Shown in pieces: positions 1-8,562 of a DNA stretch of 64,000 bases. Under the pieces are notes generated by a model. It did no database searches. It saw only the letters and a program-made list of their open reading frames with translations, and had not been told where the DNA came from. The stretch comes from Paenibacillus tyrphae (lineage in GTDB: Bacteria > Bacillota > Bacilli > Paenibacillales > NBRC-103111). The stretch lies in NCBI RefSeq assembly GCF_000722545.1, contig NZ_JNVM01000011.1:124001-188000 (forward strand). Reading direction: 5' to 3'. The first letter of the stretch is position 1, and each line of letters begins with the position of its first letter. Position numbers and translations under genes: made by a program.

Positions 1-1133
1 AAGTATTGAATGCCAAATATCATGCGGAGGAAGCGGAAATTGTCGCACGCGCGGGTCAACCGGGCTCCGTGACGATCGCAACCAACATGGCTGGGCGCGG
101 TACGGACATTGTGCTCGGCGATGGAGTACCACAAGCCGGAGGTCTGCATATTATAGGTACGGAGCGGCACGAAAGCCGCCGGATCGACAACCAGCTCCGC
201 GGCCGTGCAGGCCGTCAGGGCGACCCGGGTTCGTCCCAGTTTTACTTGTCGCTGGAAGATGAGCTCATGCGCCGTTTCGGAGCGGAGAACATCATGGGCA
301 TGATGGACCGTCTTGGGTTCGAGGAAGATCAACCGATCGAGAGCAAGCTGATCTCCAGAGCGATCGAATCGGCTCAGAAGCGGGTCGAAGGCAACAACTT
401 CGACGTGCGGAAAGTCGTCCTCCAATACGACGACGTCATGAACCAGCAGCGGGAAATCATCTACAAGCAGCGCCGCGAAGTGATCGAGTCCGAGAACATT
501 CGCGACATCGTGCTTGGCATGATGATGCCGGTGATCGATCGGGTCGTCGAAGCGCATTGTCCGGCAGATCTCGTTCCGGAAGAGTGGGATTTGCAGGCGA
601 TCGTCGACTACGCGAACGGCACGTTCCTGCACGAAGGCCAGTTGACCAAAGACGAGCTGTGGGGTAAAGAAAAAGAAGAGACCATCGAGTATATGAAAGA
701 TCTCTTGAAACGTCTCTATGAAGAGCGCGAGGAGCAGATCGGACCGGAGTTCATGCGCGAGTTCGAAAAGGTTGTCGTGCTCCGTGCGGTCGACAGCAAA
801 TGGATGGACCACATCGATGCGATGGATCAGCTCCGTCAAGGGATTCATCTTCGGGCGTACGGCGGTACGGACCCGCTGCGCGAATACCAGTTCGAAGGTT
901 TCGAGATGTTCAATGAGATGATTCAAAGCATCCAGGAAGAAGTTTCGACGTACATCATGAAAGCTCATGTGGAAACGAACCTGGTGCGCGAAGCGGTGGT
1001 CGATGAGCACGAGATGGCCACGAACGGCGAACCGGCGCCGAAGCAGCCTATGGTAAGCGAAGACCGGATCGGACGCAACGATCTGTGTCCTTGCGGCAGC
1101 GGGAAGAAGTATAAACAGTGCCACGGCGTGTAG
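1..1133 (+). CDS. secA: SecA preprotein translocase ATPase, C-terminal part (5' truncated by window edge)
   Basis: This is the C-terminal 376 residues of SecA, the cytoplasmic ATPase that drives preproteins through SecYEG. The reading frame is open from the first bases, so the gene starts before the window. The visible part begins in the second nucleotide-binding fold (NMAGRGTDI, then [16 protein letters not shown] and the [22 protein letters not shown] block). It continues through the helical scaffold and wing ([16 protein letters not shown]) and ends in the zinc-binding tail [13 protein letters not shown], which in this family contacts SecB or phospholipids. All these blocks are typical of SecA and no frame disruption is seen. 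A terminator follows 47 bases after the stop, and prfB lies downstream as in many Bacillota. Confidence 0.97.
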   Translation, partial: VLNAKYHAEEAEIVARAGQPGSVTIATNMAGRGTDIVLGDGVPQAGGLHIIGTERHESRRIDNQLRGRAGRQGDPGSSQFYLSLEDELMRRFGAENIMGMMDRLGFEEDQPIESKLISRAIESAQKRVEGNNFDVRKVVLQYDDVMNQQREIIYKQRREVIESENIRDIVLGMMMPVIDRVVEAHCPADLVPEEWDLQAIVDYANGTFLHEGQLTKDELWGKEKEETIEYMKDLLKRLYEEREEQIGPEFMREFEKVVVLRAVDSKWMDHIDAMDQLRQGIHLRAYGGTDPLREYQFEGFEMFNEMIQSIQEEVSTYIMKAHVETNLVREAVVDEHEMATNGEPAPKQPMVSEDRIGRNDLCPCGSGKKYKQCHGV

Positions 1134-1179
1134 CTTTAAATGTCTGGTGAGCCAATGGCGCGGTAAATGTATAGGAAGC

Positions 1180-1212
1180 GGGAGGTCGGGGCATCGCTCC
1201 GGTCTCCCTTTT
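1180..1212 (+). terminator. Intrinsic terminator after secA
   Basis: A 10-bp stem (gggaggtcgg with ccggtctccc, including two G-U pairs) encloses a 9-nt loop and is followed by TTTT. It would separate secA from prfB, although the T-run is short. Confidence 0.6.
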
Positions 1213-1253
1213 CGGTAACAGGGTGCAAAATTAACGGATAGAGGTGCTGAATC

Positions 1254-2382
1254 ATGTTAGAAGCGGATGTAAAACGGGATTTGCAAGAAACGGCCAAGCG
1301 ATTGGCTGAGCTTAGGGGGTCTCTTTGACTTAGATCTGAAGCTGGATCAGGTCGCGGATTATGAAGAGAAGATGTCGGCGCCGGATTTTTGGGACGACAA
1401 CGAGCGGGCGCAGAAGGTGATCGGAGAAGCGAACGGGATCAAAAGCGTAGTCGACGAGTTCCAGGCGTTAGCTTCGGAATACGAAGACCTCGAGGTCATG
1501 GCCCAGCTCATGCAGGAGGAGCAGGACGACAGCATGGCGGGCGAAATTGAGGCCGGGATCGCTTCCCTCGTTAAGAAACTGGAGAACTTCGAGCTGCAGC
1601 TGCTGCTCAGCCAGCCGTACGATCGTTTGAATGCGATTCTGGAGCTTCATCCAGGGGCGGGCGGTACGGAATCGCAGGACTGGGCGGAGATGCTGCTGCG
1701 CATGTACCGCCGCTGGGCCGAGAAGCGTGACTTCAAAGTCGAGGTGCTCGACTATCTGCCGGGTGATGAGGCCGGTGTGAAAAGCGTGACGCTGCTTATT
1801 AAAGGGTACAACGCTTATGGTTATTTGAAGGCGGAAAAAGGCGTACACCGCTTGGTGCGTATTTCGCCGTTCGATGCTTCAGGGCGCCGCCATACGTCGT
1901 TCGTCTCGTGCGACGTAATGCCAGAAATTGATGATGACGTGGAAATCGAGATCCGTACGGAGGATCTCAAGGTCGATACGTACCGCTCCAGCGGAGCGGG
2001 CGGGCAGCATATCAATACGACGGACTCGGCGGTACGGATTACCCACATTCCGACGGGCGTCGTTGTCAGCTGCCAGACGGAGCGTTCGCAGATTAAGAAC
2101 CGCGAGCGCGCGATGAAAATGCTCCGGTCCAAGTTGTACGAGAAAAAAATCGAGGAGCAGCAAAAGCATCTCGCGGAAATCCGCGGCGAAGTATCCGACA
2201 TCGCATGGGGTAGCCAGATCCGCTCGTACGTATTTCATCCGTACAGTATGGTCAAGGATCACCGGACCCAAGAGGAAACCGGTAATGTCGGCGCGGTAAT
2301 GGACGGCGATTTGGACGCATTTATCGACGCCTATTTGCGCCAGCAAATCAATAAACCGGATAAAGAAAACGGCGCATCATAA
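1254..2382 (+). CDS. prfB: Peptide chain release factor 2, expressed by programmed +1 frameshift
   Basis: RF2 recognises UGA and UAA stop codons on the ribosome and triggers peptide release. The gene starts at ATG 1254 behind GAGGTG. It reads 24 codons to an in-frame TGA at 1326-1328 within CTTAGGGGGTCTCTTTGAC, the conserved RF2 autoregulatory frameshift site: an internal Shine-Dalgarno AGGGGG, a CTT shift codon, and TGA followed by C. Skipping one base continues at GAC 1327 to the stop at 2382, giving about 375 residues, close to B. subtilis RF2. The SPF anticodon-like tripeptide ([11 protein letters not shown]) and the catalytic GGQ loop ([16 protein letters not shown]) are both present. 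Low RF2 activity favours frameshifting, so the gene is self-regulated. The frameshift is read from the sequence; its use is established for the family. Confidence 0.97.
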
Positions 2383-2403
2383 AATGAAACAGGTAAGCTC
2401 ATC

Positions 2404-2504
2404 CTACACGTTAGTAACGGCTTCATATTCCGCTGGCTTTGCCAACTCCCAAGGGAGTTTCGGCTCGGCCAGGGAAGAAGCCGAAACTGGCGTGTAGTTT
2501 TTTT
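2404..2504 (+). terminator. Multi-helix structured RNA ending in a T-run, between prfB and the YitT gene
   Basis: An outer 7-bp helix (ctacacg 2404-2410 with cgtgtag 2491-2497) closes a roughly 100-nt element and is directly followed by seven Ts. Inside are a perfect 10-bp hairpin (2456-2465 with 2479-2488), a small hairpin tggcTTTgcca (2434-2444) and a competing aactcc/ggagtt hairpin (2444-2459). The last shares bases with the 10-bp stem. It may simply be the prfB terminator, but the layered and partly exclusive helices resemble a regulatory leader. No known riboswitch was recognised. Confidence 0.6.
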
Positions 2505-2521
2505 ATGCAGGGGGAGAGCGG

Positions 2522-3448
2522 ATGTCGGTAATCGAAGGCACCGGAAGATCGGGCAGACGGATGGGATGGAAGGGGCGGGAAGCTGCTGCTCTGCCCCGCT
2601 GGCAGGGCTTGCTTAAGGAATACGGCCTCCTGCTCATCGGTTCGCTCCTAATTGCGGTCAGCTTTAACGCATTCTTGAGCCCGAACCGGGTGGCATCGGG
2701 CGGGGTGACGGGCATCAGTATCATCGTTCAGACGCTGTTCGGCTTTGAACCGGCCTATACTCAATGGACTCTGAACATCCCGCTGTTTCTTGCCGGTACT
2801 TTGCTGCTGGGAAGGCAGTTCGGCGCCAAGACGGCGGTCGGGTCGGTAGTGCTCCCCCTTATGGTTCTGCTGACGCGCGGGTTTCCTGCCTTGACGAACA
2901 ATTTATTGCTTGCCAGCATTTACGGCGGCATTCTCATCGGGATGGGACTGGGGCTTGTGTTTCGGGGCCGGGGATCGACAGGGGGCTTGGATTTGGCCGC
3001 GCAGCTGATCCACCGATACACCGGCCTCAGCCTCGGACTATGCGTTGCGATGCTTGACGGGCTGGTCATTTTATCGGCGGGTATCGTGCTGTCCCCGGAA
3101 AAAGCAATGTATGCACTCATCGGGTTGTTTGTGACAAGCAAAACGATCAGTGTCGTGCAGATCGGGTTGAATTACTCCAAAGTAGCTTTTATCGTCTCGT
3201 CGGCTTCGGACAAGATTCGGGAAGCGATTTTGCATGAGCTGGATCGGGGGCTGACGGAGCTGGAAGCCAAAGGCGGGTATACCGGCCAAAGCCGTGCGGT
3301 GTTGATGGTTGTGGTCGGGCAAACGGAAGTGATCCGGTTGAAAACGTTGGTCCGGAAGCTGGATCCGGAGGCTTTTGTCATTCTAAGCGATACGAACGAA
3401 GTGCTGGGGGAGGGGTTCAAGCTGATGGGCTCTGGAGCGGGGCCTTAG
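2522..3448 (+). CDS. YitT family (DUF161/DUF2179) membrane protein
   Basis: This 308-residue integral membrane protein belongs to the YitT group, whose transport or sensing role is not established. After a basic N-terminal stretch of about 35 residues come five to six hydrophobic segments, including GLLKEYGLLLIGSLLIAVS, the glycine-rich SPNRVASGGVTGISIIV and GRGSTGGLDLAAQLIHR, which are typical of the DUF161 domain. The last 80 residues (SSASDKIREAILHELDRG, AKGGYTGQSRAVLMVVVG) form the soluble C-terminal DUF2179 domain. The ATG at 2522 follows GGGGGAGAG. The gene stands alone, convergent with fdhD, with the structured RNA element directly upstream. Family confidence is high; the substrate is unknown. 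Confidence 0.85.
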   Translation: MSVIEGTGRSGRRMGWKGREAAALPRWQGLLKEYGLLLIGSLLIAVSFNAFLSPNRVASGGVTGISIIVQTLFGFEPAYTQWTLNIPLFLAGTLLLGRQFGAKTAVGSVVLPLMVLLTRGFPALTNNLLLASIYGGILIGMGLGLVFRGRGSTGGLDLAAQLIHRYTGLSLGLCVAMLDGLVILSAGIVLSPEKAMYALIGLFVTSKTISVVQIGLNYSKVAFIVSSASDKIREAILHELDRGLTELEAKGGYTGQSRAVLMVVVGQTEVIRLKTLVRKLDPEAFVILSDTNEVLGEGFKLMGSGAGP

Positions 3449-3524
3449 GAAGATTAAGGCGGCCGCGGGCGGGTTAACCGCACGAAGCCGCTCCATAAGG
3501 TTGGGGTGAAAACCGTTTGACCGG

Positions 3525-4337
3525 CTAGTCGCCGGATGGCCTCGTTATTCTCTCCGGATGCGAATACACATTGAACGAACTGCCGCGAATAAAGCCGATA
3601 ACGGTAATGCCCAGCTCATCGGCAAGCTCTAGTGCGAGGTCAGTCGGCGCAGACTTGGAAAGCAGCGTGCCGACGCCCATTTTGGACGTCTTGAGCAGCA
3701 CCTCCGAGCTGACGCGCCCGCTGAAGGCGACGACTTTGTCCTTCATCGATAAACGCTCCCGCAAGCAGTGACCGAACACTTTGTCGAGCGCGTTGTGGCG
3801 GCCGATATCCGTGCGGCAGACGAGCAGGCGATCCGGGGAGCAGAGAGCGGCGTTATGCACCCCGCCCGTTTCGCGAAACAGGTCCGAGCCGTCCTGCAGC
3901 TGCCGGATCAAGCCGATACATTGAGCCGGAGTAATCGTCTGCCGCGACATAATGGTCTTGGCCGTGCGGACATCGCTGCGAAAATAAAACTGGCGGCCTT
4001 TGCCGCAGCACGAGCCGATGAACCGCTTGGAATGATCCGGGCTGCGGCCTCGCTCCGGGTGGAGCAGGCGGACTCGGGCCAAGCCCCGGCGAGGATCGAC
4101 GGCAAGCCCGATTACCTCGTCCGCCGTTCGGATGACGCCTTCGGAGGCGAGAAAACCGAACGCCAAATCTTCCAGATCGGTCGGCGTGCAGACGATGGTC
4201 GCAAACTCCTCTCCGTCGAGCTCCAAAGTAAAAGGCCGCTCCGCAGCGATCCGATCAGTCTGTGCTTGAAGCTTTTCTCCGTCATAATGCCAGACGGTCC
4301 GGCCCGCCGCCGAATGCTCCTTATCCATAGACCTCAC
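3525..4337 (-). CDS. fdhD: FdhD formate dehydrogenase accessory sulfurtransferase
   Basis: FdhD transfers sulfur from a cysteine desulfurase to the molybdenum cofactor, which is needed to activate formate dehydrogenase-type enzymes. The 270-residue product shows the family blocks DLAFGFLASEGVI, the cysteine loop FIGSCCGKGRQ (the Gram-positive version of the active-site cysteine motif), GGVHNAALC, DIGRHNALDKV and FSGRVSSEVLLKTSKMG, ending with the GITVIGFIRG segment. The start overlaps the stop of the upstream oxidoreductase gene by four bases (ATGA), so the two are translationally coupled. This pairing supports the view that FdhD serves that molybdoenzyme. Confidence 0.93.
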   Translation of the reverse strand: MRSMDKEHSAAGRTVWHYDGEKLQAQTDRIAAERPFTLELDGEEFATIVCTPTDLEDLAFGFLASEGVIRTADEVIGLAVDPRRGLARVRLLHPERGRSPDHSKRFIGSCCGKGRQFYFRSDVRTAKTIMSRQTITPAQCIGLIRQLQDGSDLFRETGGVHNAALCSPDRLLVCRTDIGRHNALDKVFGHCLRERLSMKDKVVAFSGRVSSEVLLKTSKMGVGTLLSKSAPTDLALELADELGITVIGFIRGSSFNVYSHPERITRPSGD

Positions 4338-6685
4338 CCGCTTTCCGTTTCCAGCTCTTCAATGCGCCGTTCCACGTACTTCGTATCCTTGAAGGCGTGG
4401 TAGGTCTCCGCTTTTTCCACGATGACCGTCGTATTGTATTCCGGAATGCCAGCGAACGGCTCATATACCCCTTTCGGGATCAGCACATTCCCTTCCGGCC
4501 AATGGACTTCGATGTTGCCTTCCTTGATACGTTCCCATTTTACCCGGCCGTGAAACGATCCGTACCGGTTGTAGACGACAATGGCGTCGCCTTCCCGAAG
4601 CTGAAGCATCCGCCCGTCCAGCTCGTTCATCAGCACGTCGTACCGGTCTGCGCCGTTGAACGGATCGGTCTCGCTGTAGACCATCGAATTGAACTGCTTG
4701 CCCCGGCGGGTCGTCACGTAAAAATGCCCCTCCGGCTTGCGCAGCTCAGGCAGCTCAATCGGCAGCAGCGTTCCCCGGCCATCCGGCGTCGGGCAAATGC
4801 CGCCCTCGCAGAGCCAGGCGCCGCCCCACTGAAACACGTCGCCGCGATGGCGCAAGTGCTGAATGCCGTCGTAATTGGGCGCGGCCAGAGCGATTTCCTC
4901 GCGGATCGCGAAGGCGTCTTCGCAGCCGATTAAGTGCTTCGCACCCGGTTTGACGCGGGCGGCGAGATCGACGTAGATGGCCCATTCCGCCCTAGCCTCC
5001 GGCATCCGGGGCCCTTCGATTTCCGGCGAGAAATACACCATTCGCTCCGTTGAAGTGGATGTCCCTCCGCCAGGCTGCTCGTAGCGGGTCTTGGCGGGAA
5101 GGACGATAACCGTTTCTTTCGCATCGACCAGAGTCGACGTGTTTAGAATAATATCCTGATGTACGCGGAGCTCGACATTGGCGAGGCAGCGCTCCACAAA
5201 TTCCGGGTCCGGCATCGTTTCCAGAAAGTTGCCGCCGGACGTATAGAATACCTTCAGCTTCCGCTCATGATCTTCCGGCAGCAGCGCATTTTCCAGCGAT
5301 ACGCCGACGATGTCCCCCTGCCATTTCGGCAGCGGGAAGTTCCACAGCCGCTCGATCCGCTCGATGTCGCCGCCTTTGAACTCGCCGCCCGGCAGGCTGA
5401 ACGGGTCGGCGCCCATCTCGCCCGAGCCCTGCACGCCGCTGTGGCCGCGGATCGGCATTAGGCCGCAATGCTCGCGGCCCAGAAACCCGCGCAGCAAGGC
5501 CAGATTGGCCACCTGCGAAATATTGTCCGTGCCGAAGCGGTGCTGCGTCAGCCCCATGCTCCACACGAATACGGCCGACTTCGCGGCAGCGAGCATTCGG
5601 GCGAATTCTCCCATGCGCTCGCGGGTTAAGCCTGATGACGATTCGAGCAGCGTCCAGTCCTGGCGCATCACGTGGGCCCGCAGCTCTTCATACCCGTTCG
5701 TATGCGCCCGGACGAAATCGTGATCGACGGCCGAGCCCGGATCGGCATCCTCCATCTCGAACCAATGCTTCATGACGCCGTTCATAAAAGCGATATCCCC
5801 GCCGATATGAACTTGGTAGAAGTCGTCGGTCAGCTTGGTGCCGAACAAAGCCGATTCCGCAATCGACGGAATCCAGTATTGGTCCATGGACGGCTCATAG
5901 TACGGGTTGATGACGACGATCTTCGTCCCTTTCCGCTTGGCCGCATACATGTACTTCGTCGACACCGGCTGGTTGTTCGCCGCCACACTGCCCCAGAAGA
6001 CGAGCACGTCCGTGCCGATCCAGTCTTTGTAGCTGCAGCTCGAAGCTCCGATACCGACGGACCGTTTCAACGCCGTTTTGGACGGAGAATGGCAGATGCG
6101 CGATGCGTTGTCGATATGATTCGTCCCTAGAAACCGCGCTATCTTGGCCGCCGTGTAATACGATTCGTTCGTGATGCCGCGCGCCGTCAAATAGAAAGCG
6201 AGCTGCTTGGGATCAATGCTGCGGATTTTGGCGGCAATCTCGTTAAGAGCTTCATCCCACGTAATCCGGCTGAACCGGCGTTCGCCTTTGCGGCGGATAA
6301 GCGGATACGGCAGCCGTCCGAGCTTGCGCAGCGCGGTGCTGTCTAGCCGCCGCAGCTCGTCGATATCCGCATGCAGCACTTCTTCCCGGATCGCCGGCAT
6401 CGTGTTCAGCCGCAGTACGTTGAGTCGAGTGGTACACAGGTGCGGGCCGTTCAGCGTCTGATCGTACAGTCCGGAGACGCCGAGCGCGCAGCCGTCGCAG
6501 ACGCCCTGAGTCAAGATGCGGGCGGCATAGGGGAGCTGATCGCGGTTGTCCCAGAATGCTTTGAACGTATCGCGGATATGCCGCGGCTTGATCCGGTTCA
6601 GGCCGAACGGCACCTTGCTGACCCACAGCGACGGATCAGGGCGGGAAGGGAGCGAGATGCGCCCGGTATGCTTTGTAGAACCCAT
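4334..6685 (-). CDS. FdhF/YdeP-type molybdopterin oxidoreductase (formate dehydrogenase-like)
   Basis: This is a large cytoplasmic molybdopterin enzyme of the FdhF/YdeP (formate dehydrogenase alpha-like) group, about 783 residues from the preferred ATG at 6685. That ATG has AGGTGGT a few bases upstream; an in-frame extension to 6838 would translate the leader and is rejected. The N-terminal iron-sulfur site is CDGCALG followed by a later Cys (HLCTTRL). The molybdopterin-binding core contains TWDEALNEIA, RICHSPSKTALKRSVGIG, DVLVFWGSVAANNQP and the MSMGLTQHRFGTDNI region. The C-terminal domain (MNELDGRMLQLREGDAIVV) is a MoeA-like barrel. No electron-transfer subunit is encoded nearby. The physiological substrate is uncertain: E. 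coli YdeP affects acid resistance, and related Bacillus enzymes are annotated as formate dehydrogenases. Confidence 0.9.
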   Translation of the reverse strand: MGSTKHTGRISLPSRPDPSLWVSKVPFGLNRIKPRHIRDTFKAFWDNRDQLPYAARILTQGVCDGCALGVSGLYDQTLNGPHLCTTRLNVLRLNTMPAIREEVLHADIDELRRLDSTALRKLGRLPYPLIRRKGERRFSRITWDEALNEIAAKIRSIDPKQLAFYLTARGITNESYYTAAKIARFLGTNHIDNASRICHSPSKTALKRSVGIGASSCSYKDWIGTDVLVFWGSVAANNQPVSTKYMYAAKRKGTKIVVINPYYEPSMDQYWIPSIAESALFGTKLTDDFYQVHIGGDIAFMNGVMKHWFEMEDADPGSAVDHDFVRAHTNGYEELRAHVMRQDWTLLESSSGLTRERMGEFARMLAAAKSAVFVWSMGLTQHRFGTDNISQVANLALLRGFLGREHCGLMPIRGHSGVQGSGEMGADPFSLPGGEFKGGDIERIERLWNFPLPKWQGDIVGVSLENALLPEDHERKLKVFYTSGGNFLETMPDPEFVERCLANVELRVHQDIILNTSTLVDAKETVIVLPAKTRYEQPGGGTSTSTERMVYFSPEIEGPRMPEARAEWAIYVDLAARVKPGAKHLIGCEDAFAIREEIALAAPNYDGIQHLRHRGDVFQWGGAWLCEGGICPTPDGRGTLLPIELPELRKPEGHFYVTTRRGKQFNSMVYSETDPFNGADRYDVLMNELDGRMLQLREGDAIVVYNRYGSFHGRVKWERIKEGNIEVHWPEGNVLIPKGVYEPFAGIPEYNTTVIVEKAETYHAFKDTKYVERRIEELETESG

Positions 6686-6718
6686 AGAAAGAAGACCACC
6701 TTTTCGTGAAAATGGGAT

Positions 6719-6830
6719 AAAAAAAGCCGCAAAGATGCAGCTCCCCATTTCCGAACGGTTGCGGAAGGCGAGAGCGGATCTGTTGCGGCGGTTAGTCTTG
6801 AGCAGGTTCGCTGCCAAGTGCCAACGGCAC
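6719..6830 (-). promoter_or_regulatory. Structured 5' leader with attenuator upstream of the molybdoenzyme gene
   Basis: On the minus strand, a TATAAT (plus-strand 6838-6843, with only a weak -35) is followed by three consecutive hairpins: 6819-6829 (TGCC/GGCA), 6797-6818 (CTTG-GCAG with CTGC-CAAG, one bulge) and 6749-6766 (TTCCG/CGGAA). Next comes a 6-bp terminator hairpin at 6725-6742 immediately followed by TTTTTTT. The gene's ATG lies 34 bases further on, so this terminator sits inside the leader, as in riboswitches and attenuators. A molybdenum-cofactor riboswitch would fit the context, but I could not match its consensus by eye. Confidence 0.5.
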
Positions 6831-6881
6831 ATATGCAATTATAAGGGCGGAGGAGATCCGTCCACTTGATGCACAAATTTG

Positions 6882-7241
6882 CTACACGCTGAATTTTTTC
6901 TCAATATCTTCGTCAAATACGAAAATGCTCATGCCGATATCTTTGTCGAGGTCGATATCTACGAACAGATCGACGAAGTTTGCGCCGAGCAGCTTTTCCA
7001 TTTCTACCGGCCGGTGCAAGCGATACATTTCCTTGACCATTTCGGTGCGTGCTGAACGCAGCGCCTGCTTGCCGTCAGCGGCGGAAGCGATGAATTTTTC
7101 GACGGGGGACAGGTTGCCCTCCATCTCGCAGATGGCCCAATGCTTGCAGAACGTCGTGCGAATCTCCCGCGGGCCTTTGCCCATATGGCGTTTTCGAAAC
7201 GCTTTCACCAAATTGCCGAATTCGGCCTCTACCTTGTTCAT
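6882..7241 (-). CDS. DUF2294 family protein
   Basis: The 119-residue cytoplasmic protein begins at ATG 7241, with GGAG about 12 bases upstream; a TTG three codons earlier is less likely. It matches the DUF2294 pattern: MGKGPREIRTTFCKHWAIC, EGNLSPVEKFIASAADGKQ, a run of basic helices (RTEMVKEMYRLHRPVEMEKL) and a C-terminal acidic segment. The function of this family is unknown. It is transcribed in the same direction as, and ahead of, the molybdoenzyme-fdhD pair. Because the intervening leader has its own promoter-like element and attenuator, it may be a separate unit or share readthrough with them. Confidence 0.65.
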   Translation of the reverse strand: MNKVEAEFGNLVKAFRKRHMGKGPREIRTTFCKHWAICEMEGNLSPVEKFIASAADGKQALRSARTEMVKEMYRLHRPVEMEKLLGANFVDLFVDIDLDKDIGMSIFVFDEDIEKKFSV

Positions 7242-7280
7242 GCGGAACAACTCCGTTTACGGCGACGTTTTGCTTCATAA

Positions 7281-7309
7281 ATTTTATCATGGGGGAAGCT
7301 TCAGTTCAA
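7281..7309 (-). promoter_or_regulatory. SigA-type promoter for the DUF2294 gene
   Basis: On the minus strand, TTGAAC (plus 7304-7309) and TAAAAT (plus 7281-7286) are separated by exactly 17 bases, about 40 bases upstream of the gene's ATG. Confidence 0.65.
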
Positions 7310-7427
7310 GATGGTCTGGGATAGGACATACGCTTGCCTCCGGTACAATGTAAAACGTTTGGCAGCAGTGAGCTTTTTCACCCGGGTGGGACAGCGGGAC
7401 CGGGCGACGGATAGGGCAAAAATCTCG

Positions 7428-7463
7428 TTGAATTATTATGCTTCAGAATGTATAATAATACAT
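7428..7463 (+). promoter_or_regulatory. Promoter and ARG-box-like operators of the arginine operon
   Basis: TTGAAT (7428-7433) and TATAAT (7451-7456) lie 17 bases apart. The -35 region is embedded in TGAATTATTATGC and the -10 in GAATGTATAATAATAC. Both resemble AT-rich ARG-box half sites bound by the arginine repressor AhrC/ArgR in Bacillus. Overlap of operator and promoter suggests repression by arginine. The promoter is clear; operator identity is inferred from resemblance and context. Confidence 0.7.
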
Positions 7464-7487
7464 AGTTTGCAAGTGGAGGGACGGAAC

Positions 7488-8537
7488 ATGACTACGAAAT
7501 TAAGAGCGGCGATCGTTGGGTCAACCGGTTATGGCGGTGTGGAGCTCATCCGGCTTTTGCTGGCGCATCCGAATGTGGAGATTACCTCGGTAATTTCCTC
7601 CTCGAGCGCCGGAGCGCCGATTGCGGACGGCTATCCGCATTTGAATCAAATTTTGACGGACCGGCTGGATGCGGTCGATGTCGAGCTGATCCGAAGCAAA
7701 GCGGACGTCGTCTTCTTGGCAACGCCACATGGGGTCAGCACCGAGCTGTCGCCGAAGCTGCTGGATGCCGGACTGAAGGTCATCGATATTTCCGGGGATT
7801 TCCGCCTGCAATCGGGCGACGTATACGAGACGTGGTATAAGCATAAGCCGGCCGATCCGGAATATTTGAAGAAAGCCGTTTACGGGCTGTGCGAGGTGTT
7901 CGGAGAAGAAGTGCGAGGGAAGGACTTCATTTCCAATCCGGGCTGCTATCCGACGGCCACGCTGCTTGGTCTGGCGCCGCTTGCGGCAAGCGGCTGGATC
8001 GATACGAAATCGATCATCGCAGACGCGAAGTCGGGTGTATCGGGCGCGGGACGCGGTCTCAGCCTGCTCGTGCATTATTCGGAAATCAACGAAAACTTCC
8101 TGGCGTATAAAGTGAACAAGCACCAGCATACACCGGAGATTGAGCAGGCGCTGAGCCGGCTTGCAGGGGAAGAAGTCGTGATGACGTTCACGACGCATTT
8201 GGTGCCGATGACGCGCGGTATTTTATCTACGATTTATGTGAATCTCAAAAGCCCGCAGAGCGAGGACGACATTCGCGAGCTGTACCGTCAATATTATGAG
8301 GGACGTAAGTTCGTGCGCATCCGGGACAAGGGGAAATACCCGGCGACGAAGGAAGTCTGGGGCTCGAACTATTGCGATATCGGGCTGTCGCTCGATTCGC
8401 GCACGGGGCGCCTGACGATCGTGTCGGTTATCGATAATGTAGTCAAAGGGGCGGCCGGGCAAGCCGTTCAAAACTTGAATTTGATGATGGGCTGGGATGA
8501 AGCGACGGGTCTCGCTTTCACTCCGGTATATCCATAA
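7488..8537 (+). CDS. argC: N-acetyl-gamma-glutamyl-phosphate reductase
   Basis: ArgC reduces N-acetylglutamyl phosphate to the semialdehyde with NADPH, the third step of arginine synthesis. The start is ATG 7488 behind GGAGGG, giving 349 residues; an in-frame extension upstream crosses the promoter and is rejected. The NADP-binding loop AIVGSTGYGGVELIRLL is at the N-terminus. The catalytic cysteine lies in SNPGCYPTATLLGL, and the ADAKSGVSGAGR and HQHTPEIEQ motifs follow. It is the first gene of argCJBDFGH. Confidence 0.97.
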   Translation: MTTKLRAAIVGSTGYGGVELIRLLLAHPNVEITSVISSSSAGAPIADGYPHLNQILTDRLDAVDVELIRSKADVVFLATPHGVSTELSPKLLDAGLKVIDISGDFRLQSGDVYETWYKHKPADPEYLKKAVYGLCEVFGEEVRGKDFISNPGCYPTATLLGLAPLAASGWIDTKSIIADAKSGVSGAGRGLSLLVHYSEINENFLAYKVNKHQHTPEIEQALSRLAGEEVVMTFTTHLVPMTRGILSTIYVNLKSPQSEDDIRELYRQYYEGRKFVRIRDKGKYPATKEVWGSNYCDIGLSLDSRTGRLTIVSVIDNVVKGAAGQAVQNLNLMMGWDEATGLAFTPVYP

Positions 8538-8562
8538 CGTAAGGGAACAGGTGAAGAAAGCG

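Noticed and set aside
6719..6830. Confident assignment as a molybdenum-cofactor riboswitch
   Set aside because: The context fits, but the conserved core could not be matched by eye, so only an unidentified leader is claimed.
4334..6838. Longer N-terminus for the molybdoenzyme (start at 6838)
   Set aside because: It would translate the hairpin leader and terminator, while the ATG at 6685 has a good ribosome site and the family-like N-terminus.
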